Below, piece after piece: positions 16,470-24,588 of a stretch of 39,891 bases of DNA. The notes beneath the pieces were generated by a model that was not told the origin of the DNA, made no database searches, and worked only from the letters and a program-made list of their open reading frames with translations. Source of the DNA: Rhizobium sophorae (lineage in GTDB: Bacteria; Pseudomonadota; Alphaproteobacteria; Rhizobiales; Rhizobiaceae). How positions within the stretch are numbered: the first letter of the stretch is position 1; every line of letters starts with the position of its first letter. The stretch lies in the NCBI RefSeq assembly GCF_013087515.1, contig NZ_JABFCN010000060.1:1-39891 (forward strand), given 5' to 3'. The translations under genes were made by a program, and so were the position numbers.

Positions 16470-17399
16470 TCAGTGCCAGTCGTCGAAAAAGGCGCTGCCG
16501 GCCCTCGCGCGCACGTCCTGGCCGGCGCGGGTGCCGAGTGCTGCCGCATCGCGGCGGTGGCCGTCGGTCGTCACCGCATGCTGGCTGCGTCCGTCGGGCG
16601 TGATGATGAGGCCGGAGAACCGGATCAGGTCGCCTTCGCAGACGGCATAACCGCCGATCGGCGTACGGCAAGACCCGTCGAGTGCCGCGAGGAAGGCGCG
16701 TTCGCAGGAGACGGTGTCGAAGGTCGTGATATCGTTGACCGGCGCCAGCAGATCGTCGACCCTGGCATCGCCGATGCGGCTTTCGATGCAGATCGCCCCC
16801 TGCGCCGGCGCCGGCGGGAACGTGTCGGGATCAAGGATATCGGTCAGTACGTCGACCTTGCCGAGGCGTTTCAGGCCGGCAAGCGCCAGCAGGGTCGCAT
16901 CCACCTCGCCCTCTTCGAGCTTGCGCAGGCGGGTTTCGACGAGGCCACGGAAGGTAATGACGTTGATGTCAGGCCGCATACGGCGGATCAGTGCCTGGCG
17001 GCGGAGCGAGGATGAACCGACGGTGGCGCCATGAGGCAGGTCGATCAGTTTGCGCGCGGTGCGACCGATGACAGCGTCGCGGATATCTTCACGCGGCAGA
17101 TAGGCAGACAGATAAAGCCCCTCGGGCAGCTTCGTCGCCATGTCCTTGGCGGAATGCACGGCGAAATCGAGCTCGCCGGCGGTAAGCTTCTGTTCGAGCT
17201 CTTCGGTGAACAGGCCCTTGCCGCCGATCTCGGCAAGCGACCGGTCGGTGATGCGGTCGCCCTTGGTCGTCAGCACGACGATCTCGAACATGTCCTCGGG
17301 CAGATGATGCGCCGCCATCAGCCTGTCGCGGGCCTCATGCGCCTGGGCAAGCGCAAGCGGGCTGCCCCGCGTGCCGATCCGGAAAGGTTTTGTTTGCAT
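16470..17399 (-). CDS. hemC: Porphobilinogen deaminase (hydroxymethylbilane synthase)
   Basis: A 309-residue cytosolic enzyme that polymerises four porphobilinogens. RIGTRGSPLALAQA starts the protein; the catalytic Asp86 is in HSAKDM; the Arg-rich cofactor pocket includes GSSSLRRQAL (128-137); Cys244 in DGSCRTPIGG carries the dipyrromethane cofactor. All key residues are present and the length is normal. ATG 17399 is the true start; the open frame continues upstream antisense to tsaD and is meaningless there. It is divergent from tsaD across 72 bp and heads the hemC-hemD-Mic60-hemY series. Confidence 0.97.
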   Translation of the reverse strand: MQTKPFRIGTRGSPLALAQAHEARDRLMAAHHLPEDMFEIVVLTTKGDRITDRSLAEIGGKGLFTEELEQKLTAGELDFAVHSAKDMATKLPEGLYLSAYLPREDIRDAVIGRTARKLIDLPHGATVGSSSLRRQALIRRMRPDINVITFRGLVETRLRKLEEGEVDATLLALAGLKRLGKVDVLTDILDPDTFPPAPAQGAICIESRIGDARVDDLLAPVNDITTFDTVSCERAFLAALDGSCRTPIGGYAVCEGDLIRFSGLIITPDGRSQHAVTTDGHRRDAAALGTRAGQDVRARAGSAFFDDWH

Positions 17400-17471
17400 C
17401 CGCTCTATTCCGTTGTTACCGGAGTTCTCGTAAACGGGTTTCCATCCCATCGCAATCAACGAACAGGCTCT

Positions 17472-18569
17472 ATGGTTCCCTTTCTGCGCATCCTTGGCAT
17501 CGAAACGAGCTGCGACGAGACCGCCGCCGCGGTTGTCGAGCGCCATGCGGAGGGGCATTCCAACGTGCTGTCGGACGTCGTGCTTTCCCAGCTCGACGAG
17601 CATAGCGCCTATGGCGGCGTGGTGCCCGAGATCGCCGCACGCGCCCATGTCGAAGCGCTGGACGAGCTGATCGAGGAAGCGCTGAAGCGCGCCAATGTGT
17701 CGCTCAACGATGTCGACGCCATCGCCGCCACCTCGGGGCCGGGGCTGATCGGCGGGCTGCTGGTCGGGTTGATGACCGGCAAGGCGATCGCCAGAGCCGC
17801 CGGCAAGCCGCTCTATGCGATCAACCATCTCGAAGGCCATGCGCTGACGGCGCGGCTGACGGACGGGTTGTCCTTTCCCTATCTGATGCTGCTCGTCTCC
17901 GGCGGCCATACCCAGCTCATCCTGGTGCGTGGTGTCGGGCAGTATGAGCGCTGGGGCACGACGATCGACGATGCGCTGGGCGAAGCCTTCGACAAGACGG
18001 CAAAGCTGCTCGGCCTGCCCTATCCCGGCGGGCCGGCGGTGGAGCGGATGGCGCAGGCCGGCAATCCTGATCGCTTCGACTTTCCGCGGCCGCTGGTCGG
18101 CGAGGCACGGCTCGACTTCTCCTTCTCCGGCCTGAAGACAGCGGTGCGGCAGGCGGCGCAGGATATCGCGCCGCTCAGCGATCACGACGTGGCGGATATC
18201 TGCGCCTCGTTCCAGAAGGCGGTTTCGCGCACGCTGAAGGACCGTATCGGCCGCGGCCTGCAGCGGTTCAAGACGGAGTTTCCAACGACCGGCGAAAAGC
18301 CGGCGCTCGTCGTTGCCGGCGGTGTCGCCGCCAATCTCGAACTGCGCGGCACGCTGCAGGTGCTGTGCGACAAGAACGGCTTCCGCTTCGTCGCGCCGCC
18401 TCTCAGTCTTTGCACCGACAATGCCGTGATGATCGCCTGGGCGGGACTGGAGCGGATGGCGACCGGTGCCGCACCGGATGCGCTCGACGTGCAGCCGCGG
18501 TCGCGCTGGCCGCTCGATTCCAATGCGGAAACGCTGATCGGTTTCGGAAAACGAGGGGCCAAGGCATGA
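17472..18569 (+). CDS. tsaD: tRNA N6-threonylcarbamoyladenosine transferase subunit TsaD
   Basis: A 365-residue ATPase-fold protein that, with TsaB and TsaE, transfers threonylcarbamoyl to A37 of ANN-decoding tRNAs. It has GIETSCDETAAAVV at residues 9-22, YGGVVPEIAARAH, the metal-binding NHLEGH (His119 and His123), LLVSGGHTQL, the nucleotide-binding VVAGGVAANLELR, and Asp316 in CTDNAVMIAW. Length is slightly above the usual 340-360. ATG 17472 was chosen because the family N-terminus starts there. Its stop overlaps the gpsA start as ATGA, a sign of translational coupling. Confidence 0.97.
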   Translation: MVPFLRILGIETSCDETAAAVVERHAEGHSNVLSDVVLSQLDEHSAYGGVVPEIAARAHVEALDELIEEALKRANVSLNDVDAIAATSGPGLIGGLLVGLMTGKAIARAAGKPLYAINHLEGHALTARLTDGLSFPYLMLLVSGGHTQLILVRGVGQYERWGTTIDDALGEAFDKTAKLLGLPYPGGPAVERMAQAGNPDRFDFPRPLVGEARLDFSFSGLKTAVRQAAQDIAPLSDHDVADICASFQKAVSRTLKDRIGRGLQRFKTEFPTTGEKPALVVAGGVAANLELRGTLQVLCDKNGFRFVAPPLSLCTDNAVMIAWAGLERMATGAAPDALDVQPRSRWPLDSNAETLIGFGKRGAKA

Positions 18570-19549
18570 GCGAAAACATCGCCGTCGTCGGATCGGGGGC
18601 TTTCGGCACGGCGCTTGCTGCCGTCATCGCGCTTGCCGGGCGAAGTGCGGTGACGCTCGTTGGGCGTGATCCGTCACTGATTGCCGATCTGAAGGCCGAA
18701 CGGCTGCATGATGCGGTGCTGCCCGGCATTCTCCTGCCCGATACGCTGGAATTTTCCGCCGAGGCGGATGCAATCACTGGTGCCTCCATCGTACTTTTTG
18801 CAATGCCGTCGCAGGCGCAGGCCGATGCGGCGCGGCAATACGGACCTTATCTTTCCAAGGATGCTGTCGTCGTTACTTGCGCCAAGGGCATCGAGCGGGC
18901 GACGGGCAATCTTCTGACCGACATGCTGGAACGGGAACTGCCGGACCATTCCGTCGCCGTGCTCTCCGGTCCGGGTTTTGCCGCCGATATCGCCAAGGGC
19001 CTCCCGACGGCGATGGCGATTGCTGCAGCCGACATGGAGACCGCGGAGCGGCTCGCTCAGGCGATTTCCGGGCGGACCTTCCGGCTCTACGCTTCCAACG
19101 ACCGGATCGGCGTGCAGCTTGGCGGTGCGCTGAAGAATGTGCTGGCGATCGCTTGCGGCATCGTCGAAGGCCGTGGCATCGGCGATTCCGCTCGCGCGGC
19201 GCTGATTGCACGCGGTCTTGCCGAGATGTCCCGTTTCGTCGTCGCCAAGGGCGGGCAGGCGGACACGGTGCGCGGGCTTTCCGGCCTCGGCGATCTGGTG
19301 CTGACGGCAACGAGCCATCAATCGCGAAACCTGCGTTTCGGCATCGCGCTCGGGCGCGGCGAAAAGACCGATCTGCTGCAGGGTGCGCTGGTGGAGGGCG
19401 CGTTTGCCGCCTCCGTCGCCTCGCGGCTTGCGGCGGAGTTGAAGGTCAGCATGCCGATCACCGATGCCATTTCCGCCATCATCGACGGCAAGCTCGATAT
19501 ATCAGAGGCGATAGAGCAGCTGATGACGCGTCCGATCACCACCGAATAG
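18566..19549 (+). CDS. gpsA: Glycerol-3-phosphate dehydrogenase [NAD(P)+]
   Basis: A 327-residue cytosolic enzyme reducing dihydroxyacetone phosphate to sn-glycerol-3-phosphate for phospholipid synthesis. The Rossmann motif GSGAFGTAL is at residues 9-17. AKGIERATGNLLTDML, LSGPGFAADIAKGLPTAM and LGGALKNVLAIACGIVEG carry the substrate-binding and catalytic Lys positions; LSGLGDLVLTATS is also diagnostic. It overlaps tsaD by four bases, as in many alphaproteobacteria, and is followed within ten bases by the YciI gene. Confidence 0.97.
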   Translation: MSENIAVVGSGAFGTALAAVIALAGRSAVTLVGRDPSLIADLKAERLHDAVLPGILLPDTLEFSAEADAITGASIVLFAMPSQAQADAARQYGPYLSKDAVVVTCAKGIERATGNLLTDMLERELPDHSVAVLSGPGFAADIAKGLPTAMAIAAADMETAERLAQAISGRTFRLYASNDRIGVQLGGALKNVLAIACGIVEGRGIGDSARAALIARGLAEMSRFVVAKGGQADTVRGLSGLGDLVLTATSHQSRNLRFGIALGRGEKTDLLQGALVEGAFAASVASRLAAELKVSMPITDAISAIIDGKLDISEAIEQLMTRPITTE

Positions 19550-19558
19550 GAGACAGAC

Positions 19559-19852
19559 ATGCTTTTCGCCCTTCTCTGCAAGGACAAACCGGGACATCTG
19601 AACGTGCGCATGGATACGCGTCCGACGCATATCGAGCATCTGAACAAGCTGAATGCCGAGGGCACGCTGAAGATCGCCGGCCCGTTTCTCGATGACGACG
19701 GCAAGCCCTGCGGCAGCCTGATCATCGTCGAAGCGGAATCGAAAGAGGCGGCGCGTGCGCTTGCCGATGCCGATCCCTATGCCAAGGCCGGACTATTCGA
19801 AAGCGTCGACGTCAAGGCCTATAACTGGGTCTTCAACAAACCGGAGGCGTGA
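19559..19852 (+). CDS. YciI family protein
   Basis: A 97-residue alpha/beta-barrel protein of the YciI/YCII family, related in fold to muconolactone isomerases. The N-terminal strand (LFALLCKDKPGHL), the conserved DTRPTHIEHLNKL with a potential active-site His, and AGPFLDDDGKPCGSLIIVEAES all match. Some family members act as small dehydrochlorinases or fused domains; here the function is unknown. AGGAGA lies upstream of the ATG. It lies in the tsaD-gpsA series. Confidence 0.88.
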   Translation: MLFALLCKDKPGHLNVRMDTRPTHIEHLNKLNAEGTLKIAGPFLDDDGKPCGSLIIVEAESKEAARALADADPYAKAGLFESVDVKAYNWVFNKPEA

Positions 19853-19854
19853 GC

Positions 19855-20286
19855 ATGGCGCACTGGCTCTATAAATCCGAACCCGCCTCCTGGTCCTGGG
19901 AGCAGCAGAAGGCTGCCGGCGAAAAGGGCACGGAATGGACCGGCGTCCGCAACTATCTGGCGCGCAACAACATGCGGGCGATGCAGATCGGCGACAAAGG
20001 GTTCTTCTATCATTCCAATGACGGGCTGGAGATCGTCGGCATCGTCGAAGTCTGCGCCCTGTCGCATCCCGATTCTTCCGCCAAGGGCGATCCGAAGTGG
20101 GATTGCGTCGATATCCGCGCCGTCATGGACGTGCCGAAGCCGGTGACGTTGAAGGACGTCAAGGCGAGCGAGAAGCTCGCCAAGATGGCGCTCGTCACCT
20201 CGATGCGGCTTTCGGTGCAGCCGGTGACCGAGGAAGAATATCTCGAAGTCTGCCGCATGGGCGGATTGGATAATCCGCCGCGTTGA
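19855..20286 (+). CDS. EVE-domain protein
   Basis: A 143-residue protein made of a single EVE domain (PUA-like fold, related to YTH), which binds modified bases in RNA or DNA. The signature MAHWLYKSEPASWSWEQ, then GVRNYLARNNMRAMQIGDKGFFYHSN with the usual aromatic cage region, and GIVEVC are all present. ATG 19855 follows GGAGG at seven bases; the upstream GTG at 19849 overlaps the ribosome-binding region. It is only three bases after YciI. Family members next to housekeeping genes in alphaproteobacteria are thought to have a nucleic-acid surveillance role. Confidence 0.9.
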   Translation: MAHWLYKSEPASWSWEQQKAAGEKGTEWTGVRNYLARNNMRAMQIGDKGFFYHSNDGLEIVGIVEVCALSHPDSSAKGDPKWDCVDIRAVMDVPKPVTLKDVKASEKLAKMALVTSMRLSVQPVTEEEYLEVCRMGGLDNPPR

Positions 20287-20966
20287 AGACCGATCCGCAA
20301 GCCTTCATTCGCGCCAATACCAGCCTGATGCCGCCGCCGCATGTGCCGGAGATTTCGCTCCATCTGGCGAGCGAGGCGCATGAGCTCTGGCTGAAGACGG
20401 AGGAGGAACTGGAGGCGATCGGCCTGCCGCCGCCCTTCTGGGCTTTTGCCTGGGCGGGCGGCCAGGGACTGGCACGCTACGTCCTCGATCATCCGGAAAC
20501 GGTGCGCGGCAAGCGCGTGCTCGATTTCGCCAGCGGTTCCGGCCTTGTCGGCATTGCGGCTGTGATGGCCGGTGCCCGGGAGGTCATGGCCGCCGATATC
20601 GATCCCTGGGCGGAGACGGCAGTCCGGCTGAATGCCGAGGCCAATCGCGTTTCACTCGGATTTACCGGCGCCGATCTGATCGGGCAGGCCGTCGATGCGG
20701 ATATCGTGCTTGCCGGCGACGTCTTCTACGACCGCGTTTTCGCCGACGCGCTCGTTCCCTGGTTCGCAAAGCTCGCAGCCGACGGCAAGTGGGTGCTGGT
20801 CGGCGATCCCGGACGCAGTTACCTGCCGAGAGATCGGCTGGAATTCTGCGCGGTTTATGAGGTGCCGGTAACGCGGGCGCTGGAGGACAGCGAAATCAAG
20901 AAGACGACAGTGTGGCGGTTCGCTCGGCACGAGATATCCAAAATGTTCCCGACGAACTTAGCCTGA
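20283..20966 (+). CDS. Class I SAM-dependent methyltransferase (ETFB-KMT / COG3897 type)
   Basis: A 227-residue methyltransferase. The SAM-binding motif I is VLDFASGSGLVGIAAVMAGA, motif II contains MAADIDPWA, and the post-II motif is LAGDVFYD. The FWAFAWAGGQGLARYVLDHP segment before motif I is characteristic of the lysine methyltransferase group that includes METTL20 (ETFB-KMT) and PrmA-like enzymes. A bacterial orthologue acting on electron-transfer flavoprotein beta is known in a relative, so that is a reasonable guess. The TTG start at 20283 overlaps the EVE-domain stop by four bases, indicating coupling. It is the last gene of the block. Confidence 0.85.
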   Translation: MKTDPQAFIRANTSLMPPPHVPEISLHLASEAHELWLKTEEELEAIGLPPPFWAFAWAGGQGLARYVLDHPETVRGKRVLDFASGSGLVGIAAVMAGAREVMAADIDPWAETAVRLNAEANRVSLGFTGADLIGQAVDADIVLAGDVFYDRVFADALVPWFAKLAADGKWVLVGDPGRSYLPRDRLEFCAVYEVPVTRALEDSEIKKTTVWRFARHEISKMFPTNLA

Positions 20967-21046
20967 CATCACCGCGCTGGCTTATGACGGGATAGCGTGC
21001 ATATTCACACGGGCTATCCGCAGAGCGTTGATCAACGGGGGAACTT

Positions 21047-21463
21047 ATGACGATCTACGACGAGCTTCGCAAAGCGCCGTTCAACCTCGACGACGCTGCG
21101 ATATCCTGGCTCCACGACACCTATGCCTCGCTCGATCTTGATGACAAGATCGGCCAACTCTTCACCTTGATCATGATCGGGACGGATGAGGAGGATTTCA
21201 AACGCATTGCTTCACTAAGGCCGGGCGGCGTAACCCGCTTCTTCACGGCTGACCTCGAGTTCGAGCGGCGGGTCATCTCTGACCTCGTGGCCAAGAGCAA
21301 AGTCCCGCCCATCATCAGCGCAGACCTCGAAGGCAGCCGTCATTCCTTCGCTTTCGGCACTCCGGTGCTGGGCCAACTTGGTCTTGCCGCCGTCGACGAC
21401 GTTCAGGCGACCGAGAAAAGTTCGGAAATCCTGGCGCGCCATCGGTCCTGGCGCAACATTTGA
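21047..21463 (+). pseudogene. Truncated glycoside hydrolase family 3 gene, N-terminal fragment
   Basis: The first 131 codons match the N-terminus of GH3 beta-N-acetylhexosaminidase/glucosidase-like proteins: DLDDKIGQLFTLIMIGTD, LRPGGVTRFF, PPIISADLEGSRHSFAFGTP and AVDDVQATEKSSEILAR. After GCGCGC at 21434-21439 the similarity stops; the remaining codons (HRSWRNI) are the antisense of the DapA-family gene, then a TGA. The catalytic nucleophile region and the rest of the barrel are missing, so it cannot be active. The start has GGGGGAAC upstream. The break is the same point at which the convergent gene is cut. Confidence 0.85.
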
Positions 21464-22084
21464 AGCCACTGCCACCCATCCCTGCGCACCCATAACGAAA
21501 GACTCGAACCCGAGAATGCCCCCGAACACAGTCATATCGTCGCCGGCCAGCCGGATGATATCGCGCACGCGCGTCACTTCCAGGGTGGACTCCTTGATGT
21601 AGTCGCAGCCGTCGATTTCGGCGATGCGCTTGACCAACTCCGGCGTCAGATCGACGTTTGCGGTCGCGGGATTGTTGTAGACCATAATCGGGATGGCCAC
21701 GGCAGACGCAATGCTCTTGTAGTGGTGAACGAGTTCGTCATCCGTTGGGGTGGAATAGAACGGCGGAATAATCATGACGCCGTCAGCTCCCATTGCCTCG
21801 GCCTTGACGCTAAGGCGAATGGACTCCCGCGTATCTTCCGCTCCCGTGCCGATCAGAACAGGCACCCGTCCCGCGACAGTTTCGATGACGGTCCTCGCCA
21901 CACCATCGCGCTCTTCCTCGCTGAGCGACAGAAACTCACCCGTCGATCCAAGAGGAATCAGGCCATGGATACCTTCCTTGACCTGCCAGTCGGTAAAGGC
22001 AGCCAGCCCCTTCAGATCGACCGCGCCACTGGGATCCAAGGGAGTAATCATCACGGTGTAGACACCGCGGAACGTCTTCTGCAT
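21215..22084 (-). pseudogene. DapA-family lyase/synthase, truncated and fused to antisense GH3 sequence
   Basis: Residues 1-217 match class I aldolase-type DapA enzymes (dihydrodipicolinate synthase, N-acetylneuraminate lyase, keto-deoxy-sugar and hydroxyproline-pathway deaminases). GSTGE is at 46-50, Tyr136 in VYNNP and the Schiff-base Lys164 in YIKES. Family similarity runs out after APGPMAR (Met215 at 21442). The last 72 residues are just the antisense of the GH3 fragment, so the C-terminal helices are lost, yet the total (289 residues) is close to a normal DapA length. AGGA lies before the ATG. It follows the ABC permease by 15 bp, suggesting a catabolic role such as a 2-keto or imino acid. 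Function is probably lost. Confidence 0.85.
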
Positions 22085-22099
22085 TTGAAAATCCTGGTT

Positions 22100-22729
22100 C
22101 TAGCGCTTCTCGTCAATGGAGAGCCGAGATCCGGCTTGACCGAGACGCTTTTCGATATGGCTCTGGAAGAAGTCCCAGAGTGTTGTGAGGAGGAGGTAAT
22201 AAATCGCCGCGACCGCAAACAGTTCGAGCACCATGAACCGCTCCTGGATGAGAACCTGGGTCCGGCGAAGGAGTTCTTCGACCGAGATGACGGAGGTGAC
22301 AGAGGTCGTTTTCAAGAGACCATTCACCGAATTGCCGAGAGGCGGAACGATAACTTTAAAGGCTTGCGGCATGACGATGTAGCGCATGATCTGACGCTCC
22401 GTCATGCCAAGCGCGCGCGCTGCCCTGGTCTGGCCTTCCGGCACGGCTTCGATACCGGCGCGAATGATCTCCGCGAGATAAGCCGCCTCGTTGAGAGCCA
22501 ATCCGAGCAACGCCGCCTCTATGACGGTGAACTTGATGCCGAACAGTGGAAGCGCCGTGTAGATCGCAATCAACTGTACAAGAAGCGGCGTGCCGCGAAA
22601 AAGCCAGATATACGCCTTGGCAATGTAGTATGGCACCCGCCGCGACGATCGCCGCATCAATGCAAGGGCAAAACCAAGAATTAGCCCCGCAACCAACGAG
22701 ACGACGGTGAGCCAGACGGTCGTGAACAC
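22100..22729 (-). CDS. Polar amino acid ABC transporter permease with stop at codon 4 of its natural start
   Basis: A 209-residue remainder of a PAAT-family permease (HisMQ type). It has the three N-terminal membrane segments, the LFRGTPLLVQL loop, and the EAA motif NEAAYLAEIIRAGIEAVPEGQTRAARALGM that contacts the ATPase. The frame continues upstream to an ATG at 22792 with AAGG before it and a family-like N-terminus (NWSGFFGYLFNPFILGG), but TGA occupies codon 4 (22781-22783). Synthesis would need to restart at GTG 22729 or another weak codon, losing about 20 residues before the first membrane segment. No partner ATPase gene is present. Confidence 0.75.
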   Translation of the reverse strand: MFTTVWLTVVSLVAGLILGFALALMRRSSRRVPYYIAKAYIWLFRGTPLLVQLIAIYTALPLFGIKFTVIEAALLGLALNEAAYLAEIIRAGIEAVPEGQTRAARALGMTERQIMRYIVMPQAFKVIVPPLGNSVNGLLKTTSVTSVISVEELLRRTQVLIQERFMVLELFAVAAIYYLLLTTLWDFFQSHIEKRLGQAGSRLSIDEKR

Positions 22730-22869
22730 CCCGCCAAGTATAAAGGGGTTGAACAGGTAACCGAAGAAGCCAGACCAGTTTCAAAGCGACATGAAGACGA
22801 CCTTCTGCAAGAGGGCTGGCGCGACGTGGTCGCGCCCCGCCTCATCTCTAAACGATCTTTGAAATCAGT

Positions 22870-23706
22870 TCAGCGGCCGGGGCCTTTGACCGAATAGTCA
22901 CCCGCGATCATCGGCAGACCGTATTTGTCAAAGAGCGCCTTCAGAGATCCATCCGCCTTCATGTCCTTCAACGTCGCAGACACGGCATCAGCCAAAGCCG
23001 GGCTTTTGAATGCGACAGAAACCGGAGCGGGGTAGAGGCCGCTGATTGCCCGTTTGAAGTCCCCGCGAGAATCGTACTCCTTGGCGACGGCGTCGATCGA
23101 TACGACACCCTGGACCTGGCCTGCCCGCAGAGCCTGGAAGGCGAGGGCGAAATTATCGAACGTCTGGATGGTCAAGCCTTCTTTGCCCGCGTCACGCAGC
23201 TCCTTGTCGAGAAGGCGTGTCTTTGTTTCCTCGAAACCACCGATTTCGACACCGATCGTCATGCCGGCCAGATCATCTTTTGCGGCGACGTTTTTCTTCG
23301 AATCTGGTGCCACGGAGACGCTGATGGCCTGATCTTCATAGGGGATCATCTGCATGATCTTGGCGCGTTCCTCGGTGAAGAAGATGCCCGTATTGATCAT
23401 GTCCCAGCGGCCAGCCTGCAGGCCCGGAACCATCGCGGAGAATTCGATGCGGACATATTCGGGTTCAAGGCAAAGGCGCTTGGCGATCTCTTTGCCGAGG
23501 TCGATGCGCATGCCCTTCAGATCGCCCGTGGAGTCGATGAACTGGAGCGGCGGAAGCGTTGGATTGGTCGACATGACGAGCGTGCCGGGCTTGATCAACT
23601 CGCCTGCCGCGACTTTGGGTTCGCAGGATTGAGCGAAGGCAAAAGACGCTGTGACCGACAGGAAGGACGCGGCAAGAACGCTGCGAGAGAAGTGTGAACG
23701 GAGCAT
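22870..23706 (-). CDS. Polar amino acid ABC transporter substrate-binding protein
   Basis: A 278-residue periplasmic binding protein, SBP_bac_3 family. A signal peptide (residues 1-25, cleavage after AFA) leads to KPGTLVMSTNPTLPPLQFIDSTGDLKGMRIDLGKEIAKRL, the usual first domain. FSAMVPGLQAGRWDMINTGIFFTEERAKIMQ holds the ligand-binding Arg of the amino-acid group, and LAGMTIGVEIGG begins the second lobe. The ligand is likely an amino acid or derivative. It is 77 bp upstream of the permease's natural ATG and is preceded by a clear promoter with an operator-like palindrome. Confidence 0.92.
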   Translation of the reverse strand: MLRSHFSRSVLAASFLSVTASFAFAQSCEPKVAAGELIKPGTLVMSTNPTLPPLQFIDSTGDLKGMRIDLGKEIAKRLCLEPEYVRIEFSAMVPGLQAGRWDMINTGIFFTEERAKIMQMIPYEDQAISVSVAPDSKKNVAAKDDLAGMTIGVEIGGFEETKTRLLDKELRDAGKEGLTIQTFDNFALAFQALRAGQVQGVVSIDAVAKEYDSRGDFKRAISGLYPAPVSVAFKSPALADAVSATLKDMKADGSLKALFDKYGLPMIAGDYSVKGPGR

Positions 23707-23735
23707 GGAGAGCCTCTGGAGTTCGGTTCTTTATC

Positions 23736-23800
23736 GTTGGATCCCAACCCTGCATTCAAGTGGGATCCCACTTTTATACAAAAGTTCGCCGCAGATGCAA
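23736..23800 (-). promoter_or_regulatory. Promoter and palindromic operator of the binding-protein operon
   Basis: Read on the minus strand, TTGCAT (23800-23795), a 16-bp spacer and TATAAA (23778-23773) form a good sigma-70 promoter about 70 bases before the binding-protein start. A perfect 16-bp palindrome, AAGTGGGATCCCACTT (23758-23773), abuts the -10 and covers the expected start site. A second, related palindrome, GTTGG-ATC-CCAAC (23736-23748), lies just downstream. GGATCC-cored palindromes are typical of GntR/FCD operators, and a GntR gene is adjacent, so repression by blocking polymerase is the simplest reading. Confidence 0.7.
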
Positions 23801-23822
23801 GTGCATTCTCAACTTATCGGAT

Positions 23823-24470
23823 TCAGTAGTTCGCAAGGACGCCCTGACGGACGACTTCGAGATGATCGGTCATGGCGCGGCGAGCCGCCTCGGCATCGTT
23901 GGCCGCCAAGGCAAGCAGGATCGCTCGATGTTCCCGCACGCCCGGCTTTGCGCGCACGACAGGCAGCTGTCGCTCGAAGATCGTTGTGTAGCGTCGCATC
24001 TCCCCGATAGTGGTTGCCATAAAGGGGTTGCGGCTCTCGCTTGCGATATAGTTGTGAAGCGCATCGTCAAACGCCCAGACCACCTCTGGGTCAGGTTCGG
24101 GGTCGGCCTCGATCTCGTCAAGCATCCTTGTCAAAGGGTCCAGTTCAAGTCGCGAAACGTGGGGACTGGCGAGAGCGGCTGCAGTTGGTTCGAGCAGCAT
24201 CCTCATGGTGAGGCTGTCAAGGTAGTCCTTGAGACTGATGACCCTGACCGAGAGAACGCCTTTTTCGTTTCTGACAAGTAGTCCCTCTCCTTCGAGACGT
24301 CCCAGCGCGTGGCGCATGGGAGAACGCGAAACGGCATGTTTCGTCGCCAGGCGACGTTGCTGGACGACCGATCCCCCCGCGAGCCTGGCTGATAAAATAT
24401 CGGCCAGCAGGGAACGGTAGGTTTCGTCAGCAAGGCTGGAGTCGCCACCTTCATTCAGACCATCGTCCAT
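23823..24470 (-). CDS. GntR-family (FCD domain) transcriptional regulator
   Basis: A 215-residue regulator of the FadR subfamily. Residues about 15-80 are the winged helix (LLADILSARLAGGSVVQQRRLATKHAVSRSPMRHALGRLEGEGLL), with SRSPMRHALGRL as the recognition helix. The rest is an FCD ligand-binding domain, with FDDALHNYIASESRNPFM and EHRAILLALAANDAEAARRAM supplying the metal/ligand-binding Asp and His positions. ATG 24470 follows GGAACGAG; GTG 24476 is an alternative. It lies directly upstream of the binding-protein operon and is its likely repressor. Confidence 0.9.
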   Translation of the reverse strand: MDDGLNEGGDSSLADETYRSLLADILSARLAGGSVVQQRRLATKHAVSRSPMRHALGRLEGEGLLVRNEKGVLSVRVISLKDYLDSLTMRMLLEPTAAALASPHVSRLELDPLTRMLDEIEADPEPDPEVVWAFDDALHNYIASESRNPFMATTIGEMRRYTTIFERQLPVVRAKPGVREHRAILLALAANDAEAARRAMTDHLEVVRQGVLANY

Positions 24471-24588
24471 CTGCACTCGTTCCAGTCCTTTTCCAAATCG
24501 GCTATCATATGTAACAAGTGATCGCGTAAGGAAAGCGCGTTGCCGCGTCGAGCGGCCAACGCCTTAAAGAACAAGGAAATGGCGAACG

